Origin: Cinnamomum chago
Lineage: Eukaryota; Streptophyta; Magnoliopsida; Laurales; Lauraceae
Assembly (NCBI GenBank): GCA_038049695.1
Contig: CP142461.1
Span: 30,759,001 to 30,823,000, forward strand
Direction: 5' to 3'
Length of the DNA stretch: 64,000 bases
Shown here: in pieces, positions 11,274-33,786 of the stretch
Layout: every line of letters starts with the position of its first letter
How positions within the stretch are numbered: position 1 is the stretch's first letter
Made by a program: the position numbers and the translations under genes
The notes under the pieces: model-generated
The model's input: the letters and a program-made list of their open reading frames with translations, nothing else
What the model was told of the DNA's origin: nothing
The model's database searches: none

Positions 11274-11981
11274 CAGTGGCGGATAGAGTGTATTACCAGG
11301 CCCTAGTGGATTTCTAAATTTTATTTCTAATATTGGTGGGGCCCACTAATTTTTTTCCATAAGGCCCCCAATGAATTTTTTGGGCCCCCAATGGATTTTT
11401 GTAGCCCAATATTAATTTTAATTAATATATGTTCGGATACTTCTTGTGTGTTTAAATATGTCCAACTGCTATTGCAGGCAGAGGCGGATGCAGTTCATAG
11501 TCACTGGGGGGCTGGGCCCCCAGTGACTTTTTGGGAAAAAAAATTATGTATACTAAGTTAGGCCCAAATCAATTAGGCCCCCAGTGACATTGAACCAGGC
11601 CCCCCAATGAAAACTCGTAGAGAACAATTGTGATAAATAAATATGTCTTGTTTTATTGCTTGAAATTATTATATTATATTTGTTCCATATAAAAGATTTG
11701 GGGTAAATCTGCACACTATTTGTCCTTGTTAGGCATGATTTGCAATGCAGTGGAAATCTACAAATTATCTGTATTTGAATGCACCTTTCTGTGTATTAGT
11801 TACTGATAGTGTATGTAAAAGGTCCACTACTTTTTTTTTGTATTGTTTTTTCTCAAGCATGAAGAAAAAAAGAATAAAAAATCATTTGCAATCATATAAA
11901 TAACCCAAAAAAAAATTTCGGGGGCAACCCCCTACTACTTAATTGTGCCCCCAGTGATTTTGAATTCTGGATCCGCCACTG
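11274..11981. mobile_element. Non-autonomous hAT transposon, 708 bp
   Basis: It starts CAGTGGCGGATAGAG and ends CTGGATCCGCCACTG, forming short terminal inverted repeats. It is flanked by the exact 8-bp duplication TCGGGTAA (11266-11273 and 11982-11989), the hallmark of the hAT superfamily. The interior is AT-rich with repeated GGCCCCCAGTGA-type motifs. A second copy of an end-like sequence (GCAGAGGCGGATGCAG, about 11476) suggests a nested or rearranged element. No transposase frame is present. Confidence 0.85.
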
Positions 11982-12544
11982 TCGGGTAAGGCCCCAAACG
12001 GTTCGAATCCAGGACCTCCGGCTCATTACTAGATTCCCTAACCACACGAAAAATGCAAGTGTGGGTAACAATTTAAATGTGGGTTATCCCTGAGGTCTTT
12101 GACATACTCATGTAAGCAATCTATAAATACAGATTAATTATGAAAACGGAGTCATTAACATGAAATTGAACCGCAACACATGAACCATGCATGAGTTGCT
12201 ATCGGTCAACCCAAGTGAGATTTAGGCTCGGATGATAGATTTAGAAAATTTTCATTTTCTTCAGTGATTCCACCCATCCATTTTATGGCCCACCAAATCA
12301 ACAGTAGCGATCCTCCACACAACAAAGCTGCGAACTGCGAGCACCTGCACTAGATTAGCTCCCGAGCACATGCACTTGTGGATCCCCTGTTTCGTGCAAA
12401 CAGGGAGCCCTGTTTGGACGAATCAGGGGGTGACACGCGGGGAGGCAAAGGAAAGAGAAACTTCTCTATCAAACAAGGGATCCGTTCCGAGAGGCGCACG
12501 TTAAAATCAATAGACCAGATCAGATTTTTTTTTTTTTCTCTTTC

Positions 12545-13405
12545 AGGTATAATAAAAGAAATCTACAATTGTTTTCTTCCAACAAAAGGCAATCAATGGA
12601 ATTTCTAACTCATTCTTTCCTCTCAAGAGTCAGAGGCTCAGAGCCCTCCATTCCACAATCTGTTGTTTCAACTCCAATTTATACCATCTTCCTTGGTCCC
12701 AATCTGGAAGTGTGGTCATATGGACCAAGTGGGAAATGTTGGATTTCTAGAAGTACGGCTCACTTGACCACACAACTAGATAAGGGCCTAGCTGGATGAC
12801 CATATATAGAGTGCTCTATATTTATCAAATATCTCAAGGAGATAATCTAGCCTAAGAAATAACTCTAATCTTTGTAGGGATCTTTTTTTATTGACTCATG
12901 AGATTATCTAAAAATAAATTGAAGATTATTCCATGGTGGGAAGCGAATAGTGAGAAAATCCTATAAACATGGATGAGGGGTTACAGCTCCTCTCTTCACA
13001 GATACATTGATGCCCCATTGATATCACATAGTGATAGGAAAGCTTAGTTGAGGAGTATAGTAAATCTCCATGAACGGGAAGCCTTCCACACTGAAGGAGG
13101 GCTGCATCACTATCATTCTCATGGAGTCAGGTACAATTTTATTTTATAAGACTTACTTGCAGTTATTTAGATTTGACCTTATAATAGTAGATCCGATTAT
13201 TTTATGTTAATCAGTTTAGATTAACACAGATTAGATAAAATTCTCCTTTTTTCAGGTAACAACAAAAACATATCTACAATTGTCTTGTTGCAACAAAAAG
13301 CAATCAATGAAATCTCTATCTCCTGCTTTCCTCTCAAGAGATCAGAGCCCTCCATCCCACAATTGTTGTTTCAACAACTCCAATTTATTCCATCTTCCTT
13401 GGTTC
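12545..13405. repeat. Direct duplication of about 155 bp around an unrelated insert
   Basis: The block 12545-12705 (TTCAGGTATAATAAAAG...) and the block 13254-13410 (TTCAGGTAACAACAAAAAC...) share long stretches: ATCTACAATTGT, CAATCAATG, TTTCCTCTCAAGAG, AGAGCCCTCCAT, TTCCATCTTCCTTGGT. About 550 bp of unrelated sequence separates them. The right copy continues into leader-like sequence. They do not have TG...CA ends, so they are probably a segmental duplication rather than LTRs. Confidence 0.6.
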
Positions 13406-13545
13406 CAATCCATTTCAGCTCTCAGTCATCAGCTTCTTCTGCTTTGAGGCATAGATATCATGCAGATTATGTGATCTCTAAGATTCATTCAACAGTCTGA
13501 TCAAATCTGTTGTGGTTGAAATTATACCTATCTCAACCGTCGAAG

Positions 13546-13588
13546 ATGTATTTCTCCCGTTTGTTCTCTATTTCTACACAGAAGAAAG
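13546..13588 (+). other. Possible orphan first coding exon
   Basis: ATG at 13546 gives MYFSRLFSISTQKK followed by the donor AAAG|GTAATC and a T-rich intron-like stretch. The upstream 250 bp are leader-like. No continuing exon is recognised, and the supposed intron soon runs into a G-rich tract at 13797. It may be the broken start of a gene. Confidence 0.25.
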
Positions 13589-13796
13589 GTAATCTTTTTT
13601 TTTTCTTTTTTTTTCTGTATTGATTGTGATATCTAGCTCTTTCTGATTTATGGGATTTTTAGGTGTTTCATTTTTATTTTGGTTTTGGATCTTACTTCTG
13701 AAACTTATTGATATTAGAATTGATGTTGATGGTTATTTGAAGTTTTTGATTTGCTTAAGCTTAGGAATTTTCTCTTTTTGTATAGGGTTTTCCTCA

Positions 13797-13822
13797 GGGG
13801 GGGCGGGGCGGGGCGGGGCGGT
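13797..13822 (+). other. G-run tract with quadruplex potential
   Basis: Four or more runs of four or more G separated by single C bases, (GGGGC)n. This fits the usual G-quadruplex pattern on the plus strand. Confidence 0.6.
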
Positions 13823-14410
13823 GGTGGAGTTCTTCCTTGGTGGGTCACTATGTACACAAAAGATCTTGGGAGGGGCACATAAAAAAAAAACAATAAGTTG
13901 TAGTAATTCAATGTTACAATATTTTTAGTATAATGTATTTAGAAAAAAAAAAACCATAATGATGCTGATGGTGGTGATGATAAGACAACATAGTGGCATG
14001 CCTAATATGGCAGAGCTATTGTATAATAGGAAAAAAATTTGAATGTTAACTTTCATTGAACAAACTTAACAGAGCAAATATGGCAGAGCTATTGTATGAT
14101 AGGAAAATTGTAACGATCTTCCCAATAAGGAAAAAAGCACTTGGGGTTTATTGGACCATAGAAAAATTGTGGCCATTACAAATAAATAAAATCTTAGTGG
14201 CTCATCTAATTATGTATTCATTATTCGATAATATTGTAAGTCAAGGTGGCTAACTAGATGGTAGAAACATTGAGTGTCAATTAATGAGAGCAAATCATGT
14301 GTGAGATCCACCATGTTTTCCATTGTTGAATAGGCATCACCATTATAAGTAGACCTCATTATATCTTTCTTAGGTGAGTCCAACTTGATTTCTCAATACT
14401 TCATATGAAC

Positions 14411-14568
14411 AAACCCCAAGGGGTAGCTTAGTTGGCCTAGGACCACGGTTTGCTCCTGGAGGTTGTGGGTTCGAAACTCCGCTACCACACTAGGGCTACA
14501 GGGGATTTACCCGGCTTCCCTCTGGGCCCGGAGGGATTAGTCCAGCCCAAAGGGTTGGGAACCCTCCG

Positions 14569-14600
<32 letters not shown>
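14411..14600 (+). repeat. Complete tRNA-derived SINE
   Basis: A 190-bp unit is flanked by the exact 15-bp duplication ATACTTCATATGAAC (14396-14410 and 14601-14615). It has an A-box-like GGTAGCTTAGTTGG (about 14421) and a B box GTGGGTTCGAAACTC (about 14464), spaced as in tRNA genes. It ends in a tail of about 28 A. These are the three defining marks of a SINE moved by LINE machinery. Related copies lie at 10930-11105 and 28121-28175. The exact duplication and long tail suggest a fairly young insertion. Confidence 0.92.
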
Positions 14601-14604
<4 letters not shown>

Positions 14605-14615
14605 TTCATATGAAC

Positions 14616-15392
14616 CTCCATGCTATTCAACTTTATCAATGTGTGAGCCTACCATATGATTGAACCATTTTGGTGGTGTCACACTGTGTTCACCATTGAC
14701 TTGATGTAGCTTTATCTCAATCATTAGGCTGAGGCCACTTTGATTTCATCATTGGTGGAGCATATTGTATTTTTTATTACTTGCGGTCTAATCGTGCTTC
14801 CATTATTAAGTCGACAATTAATTGGTAGTACAACACCTAGTTCTTCCTTTAAAAAAAAGTCTAAGCAATAAATATGGTGGCTATTTGAATTGAGGAACGA
14901 TGAATTGTCAGATGACTAAAATAACCTATATAGATATATATTATTAAACAGTCGATCGCCAATAGCCATTAAAGAGAGCATTTTTGTCATGGACAAAATG
15001 ATATCAAAATTAGTCACGTCAGTATCTTATTCTCTATATATATATATATTGGCAGATGCTTTTATGAGAGATGCTCTTACTTTACTATGAGAGATAAGGT
15101 GGGAGGCCTCACATTCATATCCAATACCAACAACTTAAATGTGAGGGCCCTCACTCCTATCTCTCATATGTTCTCACCAAACTATATATATTTATGGGCT
15201 CTCCTTATATTATTCTAAGTTGAAATCGTCTGTACAATTATCTCCATTATAAACTGCCTCAAATCATCATCTCCAAAATCAAGATAAATCAAATCAGAAT
15301 TTTAGATTTTTCACTTCCATTATGCAAAAAATAGAGATATTACACTTTGATTTGTGGGGCTAGCACTATTTTCAGTTTAGAATAACATAAGT

Positions 15393-15423
<31 letters not shown>

Positions 15424-18400
15424 AGGCAAACTAATATTGTCAATATTAGCCAAACTAAACAAAAGTGATGGAACGGATCGATTTTTTTTCAAAAATTACA
15501 TGTAGTGAAATCAAACTAAGAGCCTCTTTGGTTGCAAGATTCTTAAGAATTATTGTTTGAGAGAATTCCTATGAGAATCTCAGATTCTTCCAATGTTTTC
15601 CCCTCAAGTGGAATTCCAACTGCTAAACCCTAATTTGGCAAAAGACTGAAATTCTAAAAACTCAAAAGGCTAAAAGTGGCTTTTCATGTGGACCAAAATT
15701 CAAAATTCTAAGAATTTTTATGAATCAAATAGAGCATTTGGAACTTTTTATGTGGACTAATATTTAAAATTATGAGAATTCTATGAATCAAACAAAGCAT
15801 TTGGAATGCTCAAGTAACATTGTTTGAAACATCGTCAGAAATTTTCAACATCCCCAATTCTTTGTCAAAATTACCACTAACCAAACATCCCCAAGGGTTT
15901 TATGGGAACAAAGAAAAGCACATAGAAACCTAACACAAGCGTTTACGTGGTTCGGCAAAGTCCTTACATCTATGGGTGAGATCAATCTTTTCCTATCTTT
16001 TGAGAAAATTAAAGTTACTAAAGCCTCTTTGGGGTTTTCCACTCACTTCTCTCACATCTAACTTCAATATGGACCCCTAAAATAAGAGTCTCAATTGTAT
16101 ATTCATAATGCCCCCAAAACAATACAAACTGTACATACACACCTTAACCTCCCAATTGGGCTTGATGTATAATATGCCCTGTACGATCAATTTTCATGGA
16201 ATACAAGACATCTAAAATAACACTAGTAATACATGCCCGCGCTAAGCTTGGGCCCAAAAATAAAACTATATCCAATTTGGAGCTATTTTTGGATATATAT
16301 ATTAATTGATGAGAAGAAAGTAAATTAAAATCAAAGAATATTTCATTTATCAGTATTTTGATACTATATATGAAAGTTTATTTAAAAGGAGAATGTATAG
16401 TAATAATCTCCAAATCAAATTTGAATTGAGTATTGAGATTTGAGTTTTTAAAAGACTTAAAGTCTAAGAGACTTTAGATGGATGAATTATGAATTGATAA
16501 GATAAGATCGGCCAAGAGAGAGTCCACAATAATTCAAATTGCAATAAAAATCTAAAATACTAAAGTTTCTCTCTAAATCAAAATCAAATCAAATCAATTG
16601 CAAAACCAAGCCCCAATTTCACAATCAATTGTGAAATGGGACAAAATCAAGCTCTAGTTTCTCAATCAATTGCGAAATCGGACTCCAATTTTGAAATCGA
16701 ATCTTACGTCTATAATATATAATAATTTCAAAATCAAGCTCCAATTTCATAATCAATTGCAAAATCGAACAAAATCAAGCTCCAATTTCTCAATCAATTG
16801 CAAAATTGGAACTCGATTTCAAAATCGAGCAAAGCATGCCTGGGCTTTGAAATAAAAACACGTCCAATTTGTGGTTATTTTATGAGATATTAATTAATGA
16901 GTAAATAAATATAAAACAAACAAATATGCCATTTATTACTATTCGAAGCATGGCCCAGCCCAAAAATCCCAACAGATAAGATATGTCTCTATTTTTTAGA
17001 AAGAAGATAAAATAAAGTCAATATTAAAATTGAAATCAAACAATCAACTGCAACATTGCATGTGGCCCCGTATTTAGGAATTAGAATATGAGGCCCCACT
17101 TTGAAAAAGTTTATTGTATGGGATCCACTTTTAAAAATCACAAACATTAAGGATTTTCTAAACATAATAGATATATTAAAGTTCTAAATCCACCAAAAGA
17201 ATACTCATTTTAACTTGGTTTAATAGAGTTTTGAGCAAGGTGGATTTTTTTATCTGGACTCTTTAAACACCTATTCATAATAGATAAATATTAAAATTTG
17301 AATCCGCATAAAGAAGCTTAACAAAAGTGAACTCTGAATTAATTGATAAAGCTTATTTCTTGAAATTGATTTGAGATCCAATTTCTCAAATTGATTTGAA
17401 CTTTGAGTTCAATTTTACAGTCAATTGATTTGTTGCTTGGACTCCAATTTTGAAATCGAATCCTACAACTTTAATATATATTAATTGTATATTAGAATCT
17501 TGGTTGATAATCCAAGTAGCAATGTCTTGACTATCCTTTTTTGGGAAATTATGCCGAGTGCCAACTTTCTCTCATAAGAGAATTTGGAATCTCAAGCAAC
17601 ACCTAGAACATATTTGGTAACAGGCAAGGAGTACATAGATCTAATGATTCTTCACTACCACTGGAACAACGAGTCCTCGTTGAGGATGTTTATAGTTAAG
17701 GATTTTACATTGATATTGGTATGTATCAATGCATATAACTGAAAAAATAAGGTTCGGTGTGTGCAAATCCACTTAAGTGGGCAATTTCACATTTTATGGG
17801 GGGTGGTTTTTTTTTGCTAATTGGTAAATTTGTAGTGAAAAGAGAAAAGAAGGGCAAAGCCCCAAGGGGAAGGAGAAGAAAGAATACAGCCAAATGAAGC
17901 TAGCAAAACAAAAGGCCACCTCTAAAAATCCTAATAAATAAAGATTTTCATTCGTCCAAATCCTCGACAATTTACAATTGCCAAACATGGATTTACCACA
18001 ACTTTAGAAAAATCAAAAATATTTTCTCTAAAGATTTGATTTCCAAACATGACCCTAGAGTCAAGACATTTTGTTAGGCAGTAGCGTTCAATAGAATTGA
18101 TCATCTTAAATCAAACAACTCTACTATATCCAATTTATGCTTCATGTGTTGGGCTGCAGAGAAGTCTATTTATCACTTATGCATCGATCCCTTATACCTC
18201 ATACATGATTATTGTCTTTAAAACTCTTTACTTTGGCATGTTTTGCTTCATTTTATTTTTTGTTCTCAATTGGGTGGATGTTGGTTAGGACCTTTAGGAA
18301 AGAGAGGCAAAATCTTGTTGGAAATGATACCCCTTATGATGATTGCATGTTGTATGGAAAGAAAGATATAGAAGAATTTCGTAAGGCAAAGTTTCCTCAT

Positions 18401-18540
18401 ATGGCCGCTGTCATCAAGGACTAAGTCAATGCTCACCACTGAAAATTTGGCAACAAATAGTTCCTTAACTTTTCTACACATACAAACTTAATCAACAATA
18501 ATTTCAATGGTAGCTGTTCCATCTAGAGCTTATAAATGAT
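14616..18540. other. AT-rich repeat-laden DNA without a recognised gene
   Basis: It contains TA microsatellites (15043-15050, 15398-15418). Between 15515 and 15890 is a MITE-like segment with ends CTCTTTGGTTGCAAG and CTAACCAAACATCCCC, inverted relative to each other. At 16590-16835 there are several short units around CCAATTTCTCAATCAATTGC. An open frame at 18212-18424 ends YGKKDIEEFRKAKFPHMAAV; I do not recognise it and found no flanking exons. Confidence 0.4.
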
Positions 18541-18544
18541 GTGA

Positions 18545-18720
18545 AGGGTGATATACTGCTAACTTTTTCCAAGCCAGCTGCTGCCGTGGGGAATTCAAAT
18601 AGGGTGGAAATGCTTGCATTAAACGAGATTGTTTGGTTATTCTTTCACGGCCCAAAGTTAGCAACAGGGTCGAGGAATGCTAGTGTGGGACTAGTTGTCA
18701 GTTTTCTCTACAAAAGGAGA
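18545..18720 (+). pseudogene. Remnant of a LINE RNase H domain
   Basis: The frame reads KGDILLTFSKPAAAVGNSNR then VEMLALNEIVWLF. Plant LINE-encoded RNase H domains have a closely similar block (G-x-LLxFSxP-x-G-x-SNxAEMLAL-E). The later acidic positions of the fold cannot be found in frame, and no reverse transcriptase lies upstream, so this is a fragment. The family match is from memory of the motif, not from a search. Confidence 0.45.
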
Positions 18721-19255
18721 ATAGAAAACTCTGAAAGGAGATTAAGAACATGTTCAACCACATTTCTAGAGAAGCAAATGAACTCACAATAAGTCATTAG
18801 CAAAAGTGGGAGTTGAGTATTCTGATTGTACATAGTTCAAGTTCTTAGTACATATATTTACGGTTTATACCAAGTGTTTCTTCTTGATGGTCTTTGTAAC
18901 ATGTCCATTTTTTTAAAGTAAATATACCATAACAAATATACATTTACTACTTATCTGCTAGGTCTCTATTTAATCAATGGATTAAATGTATATGAGTTGT
19001 ACATAGTTTTTAATGTACATCTAAGAAAACAAATTGGAAGGGTGCTTTCTAATATAGAGTTATCCATAAAATTAAAAAGCTTTGTATATTCTGCCATTTG
19101 CTCAAATGTCACCCAAACTTTGGACCTAGTTGTCCCAAGTATATAGTGTGTGAAGTGATTTTTCAACCATATTAGGTTAGGACCTGAATGTTACCATTTT
19201 CCAATCATATTTCCTAACAAAAAAGGAAGAAGAGTAGTAACCTATATGATGTTGT

Positions 19256-19890
19256 CACTAAAAAAAGTCACATTTAGCGGCGGAGAATTTTTCCGCTACG
19301 CCCCCCCCCCCCCCCCCCAACAACCCAAACCACAGTTTTAGAGGCGGAAAAAAATTCCACCTCTAAAAACCTAGTATAAGAAACTTTTAGAAGCGAGGAC
19401 CCCCCCAAACCACAGTTTTAGAGGCGGAAAAAAATTCCACCTCTAAAAACCTAGTATAAGAAACTTTTAGAAGCGAGGAAAAAAAAAAAAAAGACGGCGT
19501 TTTCTCCCATTGCTGAAAATCACTTCTTCTTTTTTTTTTCTTTCAGTGTCCAAGTTGTTGTGTTGTCCCAAAACACAAGAGACTTGGGGGAGGCCATTTA
19601 TTCCACCAAAATAGCAACCCAAATTGTTGGTTGCTATATAATCAGTAGCCCGCCCCCGGTCTAAGGGTTTCCACCCATTTTAGCTGTGGAAAAAGATCTC
19701 CACCTCTAAAAACATAGTATAAGAAACTTTTAGAAGTGGAAAAAATAAAAAAACCCGTTCCTAAAGGTGTTTTTTCCCATTGCTGAAAATCACTTTTTTT
19801 TTTCCAGTGTCCAAGTTGTTGTGTTGTCTTAAAACACAAGAGACTTGGGGGAGGCCATTTATTCCACCAAAGGAGCAATCCCCAAATTGT
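19256..19890 (+). mobile_element. CACTA-like terminus with duplicated subterminal segments
   Basis: The left end CACTAAAAAAAGTCACATT followed by TAGCGGCGG resembles the CACTA consensus end. Inside, the block GAGGCGGAAAAAAATTCCAC plus CTCTAAAAACCTAGTATAAG occurs twice (19341-19405 and 19411-19480). A longer segment (TTGCTGAAAATCACTT ... GGGGGAGGCCATTTATTCC) occurs at about 19510-19640 and again at about 19760-19890. A C-homopolymer lies at 19301-19318. No right end was found, so the element is partial. Confidence 0.5.
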
Positions 19891-20159
19891 GGGTTGCTAT
19901 ATCATTTTTTTTTTTTTTTTGGCTTTTCTTCTTACTGAGGTGTTGTTGAAGGTTGAAAGTGATATAGCTTTGTATAGAGGTCACCTTTCCCTTCCTTTGA
20001 TAGTTGTTTTAATATATTCTTACTTACTTTCCAAAAAAGAAAGGGGGCTTATTTATAAACCGCATTTTTGCAGTATATGTACCCTAATGCACCTGTAGCT
20101 GCTCACATGATGTGACTTTCATTTCATAGCCACACATTCAAAACCATATGAAGGCCATC

Positions 20160-21030
20160 ACGTGATCAAATAAAAATGCTTAGGGATCAATTATTTGCAC
20201 TCATTTACATATATAAATGATTTAGGACTTCATTAAATTGAATGTTGAATTGAATAAAAATTCTTAAGGGTCGATTGTTTGTGCTCATTTATATTTATAA
20301 ATGATTTGGTTTCTCATTGAATCAAATAAAAATATTTAGGGGTCAGTTGTTTGTGCTCATTTACATAACCATTATGCATGTGGCACTTTTGCTTGCACAG
20401 ATTTAGCATGTTGTGCATAAATGAGGTGTACATAAATGAAGCCTTTTACACATCATCATTTTTCAAACCTTCATAGGTGTGCTATGAGGTGATTTTTCTC
20501 ATGTGGGGTCCATCAAATACTTTTATTTTTCTCATTCCTACGTCCCACGTTTGTAATCCAAACCGTTTAGTTTGTGTATTGAGCTAATTAACACTAAGAT
20601 GTTGGAGTTAATTATCTTCCATCTTCATAGACTTTGAATAATTTTTGAAAATGTATTAAACTATAGAGCTGTTTTTTTTTTTTTTTTGGTGGGTTTTTTT
20701 GGGCTCCCAATTCATAATCCAAACAGTTCAGTATTCTTGTACTAACAATAAACATGAAGAGGCAAAGTCTCATATCTTAAGTCTTCATGAACTCTGAGAT
20801 ATTTGCGAGAAAGTCTAAAGCATTCGAGTAAATCTAAAATCCATTCGATATGCTCATTTAATTATGTGAAATGTTGATTTTGACAAATATCGTATTGTGT
20901 TTCACATGTGTAACATATGCATATATAACATTTACATATATAGGTTTTGCATATGTAAATGAACCCTACACATATGCATATATAACATTTACATATGTAG
21001 GATTTGCATACGTAAATGAACCCTATGGAG
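20160..21030. repeat. Short tandem repeat families
   Basis: At about 20165-20370 there are three diverged units of the type GAATCAAATAAAAAT, TTAGGGGTCAGTTGTTTG, TGCTCATTTACAT. At about 20905-21030 there are two copies of a roughly 58-bp unit containing CATATGCATATATAACATTT and ATTTACGTATGCAAAT-like palindromic sequence. Similar TTTACATATGTAA motifs recur at 23700-23800. No gene is present. Confidence 0.55.
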
Positions 21031-22551
21031 ATTAAGGATTCTACGCTTTTAAAATCCAAGACAAAAGGCAAGATCCTGCAGTATAATTGGAAAGTGCTCG
21101 ATTTTCCAACCACAAGGTAACGATTACCATTAACAAAAAGAAGAAAAAGGGAAAAATCTTAGACACAACCATTGATACCAAGAAAAAAAATCTAGGACAC
21201 AATCATTGATACCTCTAACCTGTCCATAACATGGAATTTTATATTTTATATTAAGGTTTTTATATCATTCGTAGAAAGTTCTTTATGTAATGTTTTAAGG
21301 TAGTTGTGGAAGGTGGGTCGCAAAGTTCCTGGGGGGTTGCAGGTCTCGACTTCTTTATTGCCTAGGGTCGCAGGAGATTTACATGATTCCCACGATGTAG
21401 ATCATGTTTCCTCCCCTTCCAACTGCCAAGGAACGACTCGTAGTCATGGGAAGACGTGGGAGGAAAAAAAAAAAGAAAAATTGTAAAATTATATAAAATA
21501 ATAGTGATAGTATGAGTGTTTGAATTATTCATACATGGAGCCTTTGTGCATGTAAATATATTTGGGTATCAAAATATAAATCTAAGAAGAATTAGTGAAT
21601 TTTATGCAATTCAATCAAAATAGATTCTATAATATCTTGTACCAGAAAATCAATCAATGTGTATATCTTGGCAGTAATGCCCAGCCCAATACCTTATTGG
21701 TCTAATAAATATACTAAAGCAAATTAATTAAGTTATGGGTACAAAATTGCTCCAATATTCATTTAATATTTAATACAGCTTAGACACCAAAAGCATGATT
21801 ATCAAAATCTTATCATTCATATCAAATCCAAATGAAAACAATTTCTATCTATGCAACCAATCTCATTTTGCAAGTGAATTATGTGAGTCTTACAATTTGA
21901 TACCTATTTCAACAAACTTTATGATTCAAGTAATTTAGTTAAGCAAAAATAATCACAACCAAGAAGTTAATATTAAAAGCTTTTACTTTGTTTTCTTTTG
22001 TTAGCATTCCTATTTTAGAAGGTTATTTAGTGGTTGAGAAAACCTCCTTAGAATTTTAGTCGATTGAGGAAGCAGACGAAATAAATAAGGAATAAACATT
22101 CGGCAAAAGCATTCGACTATTCATAGAGGTTTGTCCAATAATGATTTTTCATAAATAAAAAAAAATTCGATTTTAACTAGAAGAAACCTCGTAATATGTA
22201 AGATTGGTCATTTGAGTTTTATTTTATTTTTTAATTTAAAATGAAGAAAAAGGAAATATTTTGTAATTTCTTTATTTTTCCTCGTGACTTTGATATTTTA
22301 AATATATTTAGCTATTTATCATTTATGATGTATTATATGTCAATAATGTTCTTCATATGATTGTATTTGTCTTATTTGTCATTAATGGACAGCGCTTTTA
22401 TTTTTGAAACTTCTATAATATTGTCGGACCAAAACTATATTTTTAATTATTTCCTACACTCACTGTATAATTTGATCCAGTCCCCATGAGAAATTTACAA
22501 TACGATTTCAATTTTTAGAACAATAACCATAAGTATAAAAACATATATATA

Positions 22552-22704
22552 GGGTAATATTCAAGTGAGTGATTTCCTTATCATGTGTGGTGAGGGACTT
22601 CCCTTTTTTTGGAGGTTTCAAGTACAATAGGGAGTACAACCTCCCCAAAAAGGGAGTCTCTCACCATATATGGTGAGGTGAGGAAATCCCTCACTTGAAT
22701 ACCC
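22552..22704. mobile_element. Palindromic MITE, 153 bp
   Basis: The left arm GGGTAATATTCAAGTGAGTG and the inverted right arm GGGTATTCAAGTGAGGGATT match over about 65 bp, so the unit would fold into one hairpin. It lies in TATATA sequence on both sides, so the target duplication (probably TA) cannot be fixed. An AT microsatellite follows at 22708-22746. Confidence 0.65.
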
Positions 22705-22712
22705 ATATATAC

Positions 22713-22746
<34 letters not shown>

Positions 22747-23070
22747 TGCTAAAGGGCAAATTTGTATTAAAGAAAAAAGAGGAAAATGGGTTAAAGCCCC
22801 CAAATATAGAGAGAAAACCACAAGGGAAGGCAGACAAAAAAACCGCCTTCCCAAGAAGGCAAACGCCGCAAACCTCCCAAAAGAGAAAACAGAAAAGGAG
22901 AGCCAGCACAGGACAAAACCAAAAACAAAACAACTTCGGACCTGGGAAGCTCTCCAGAACCGGACTGATACAGCAACTGAAGATTTGATAAATCACAACT
23001 CATTAAGTGTAGGCAATTTCTCAACTTGGATTTGATACACTGACTATGATTTGATATTCTCAACTTGCAG

Positions 23071-33786
<10,716 letters not shown>

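Noticed and set aside
14411..14500. Possible tRNA gene (A box and B box)
   Set aside because: No acceptor stem or cloverleaf closes, and the unit has a poly(A) tail and target duplication, so it is a SINE.
15515..15890. MITE with CTTTGGTT ends
   Set aside because: Ends are suggestive, but I found no target duplication and the arms match poorly, so I mention it only within the gap entry.
20160..20400. Regular repeats that could be mistaken for a CRISPR array
   Set aside because: The units are diverged, AT-rich and directly adjacent, in plant nuclear DNA; there are no constant repeats with unique spacers.
22691..22996. Overlapping open frames beginning with Ile-Tyr repeats
   Set aside because: They read through an AT microsatellite next to the MITE and show no conserved content.
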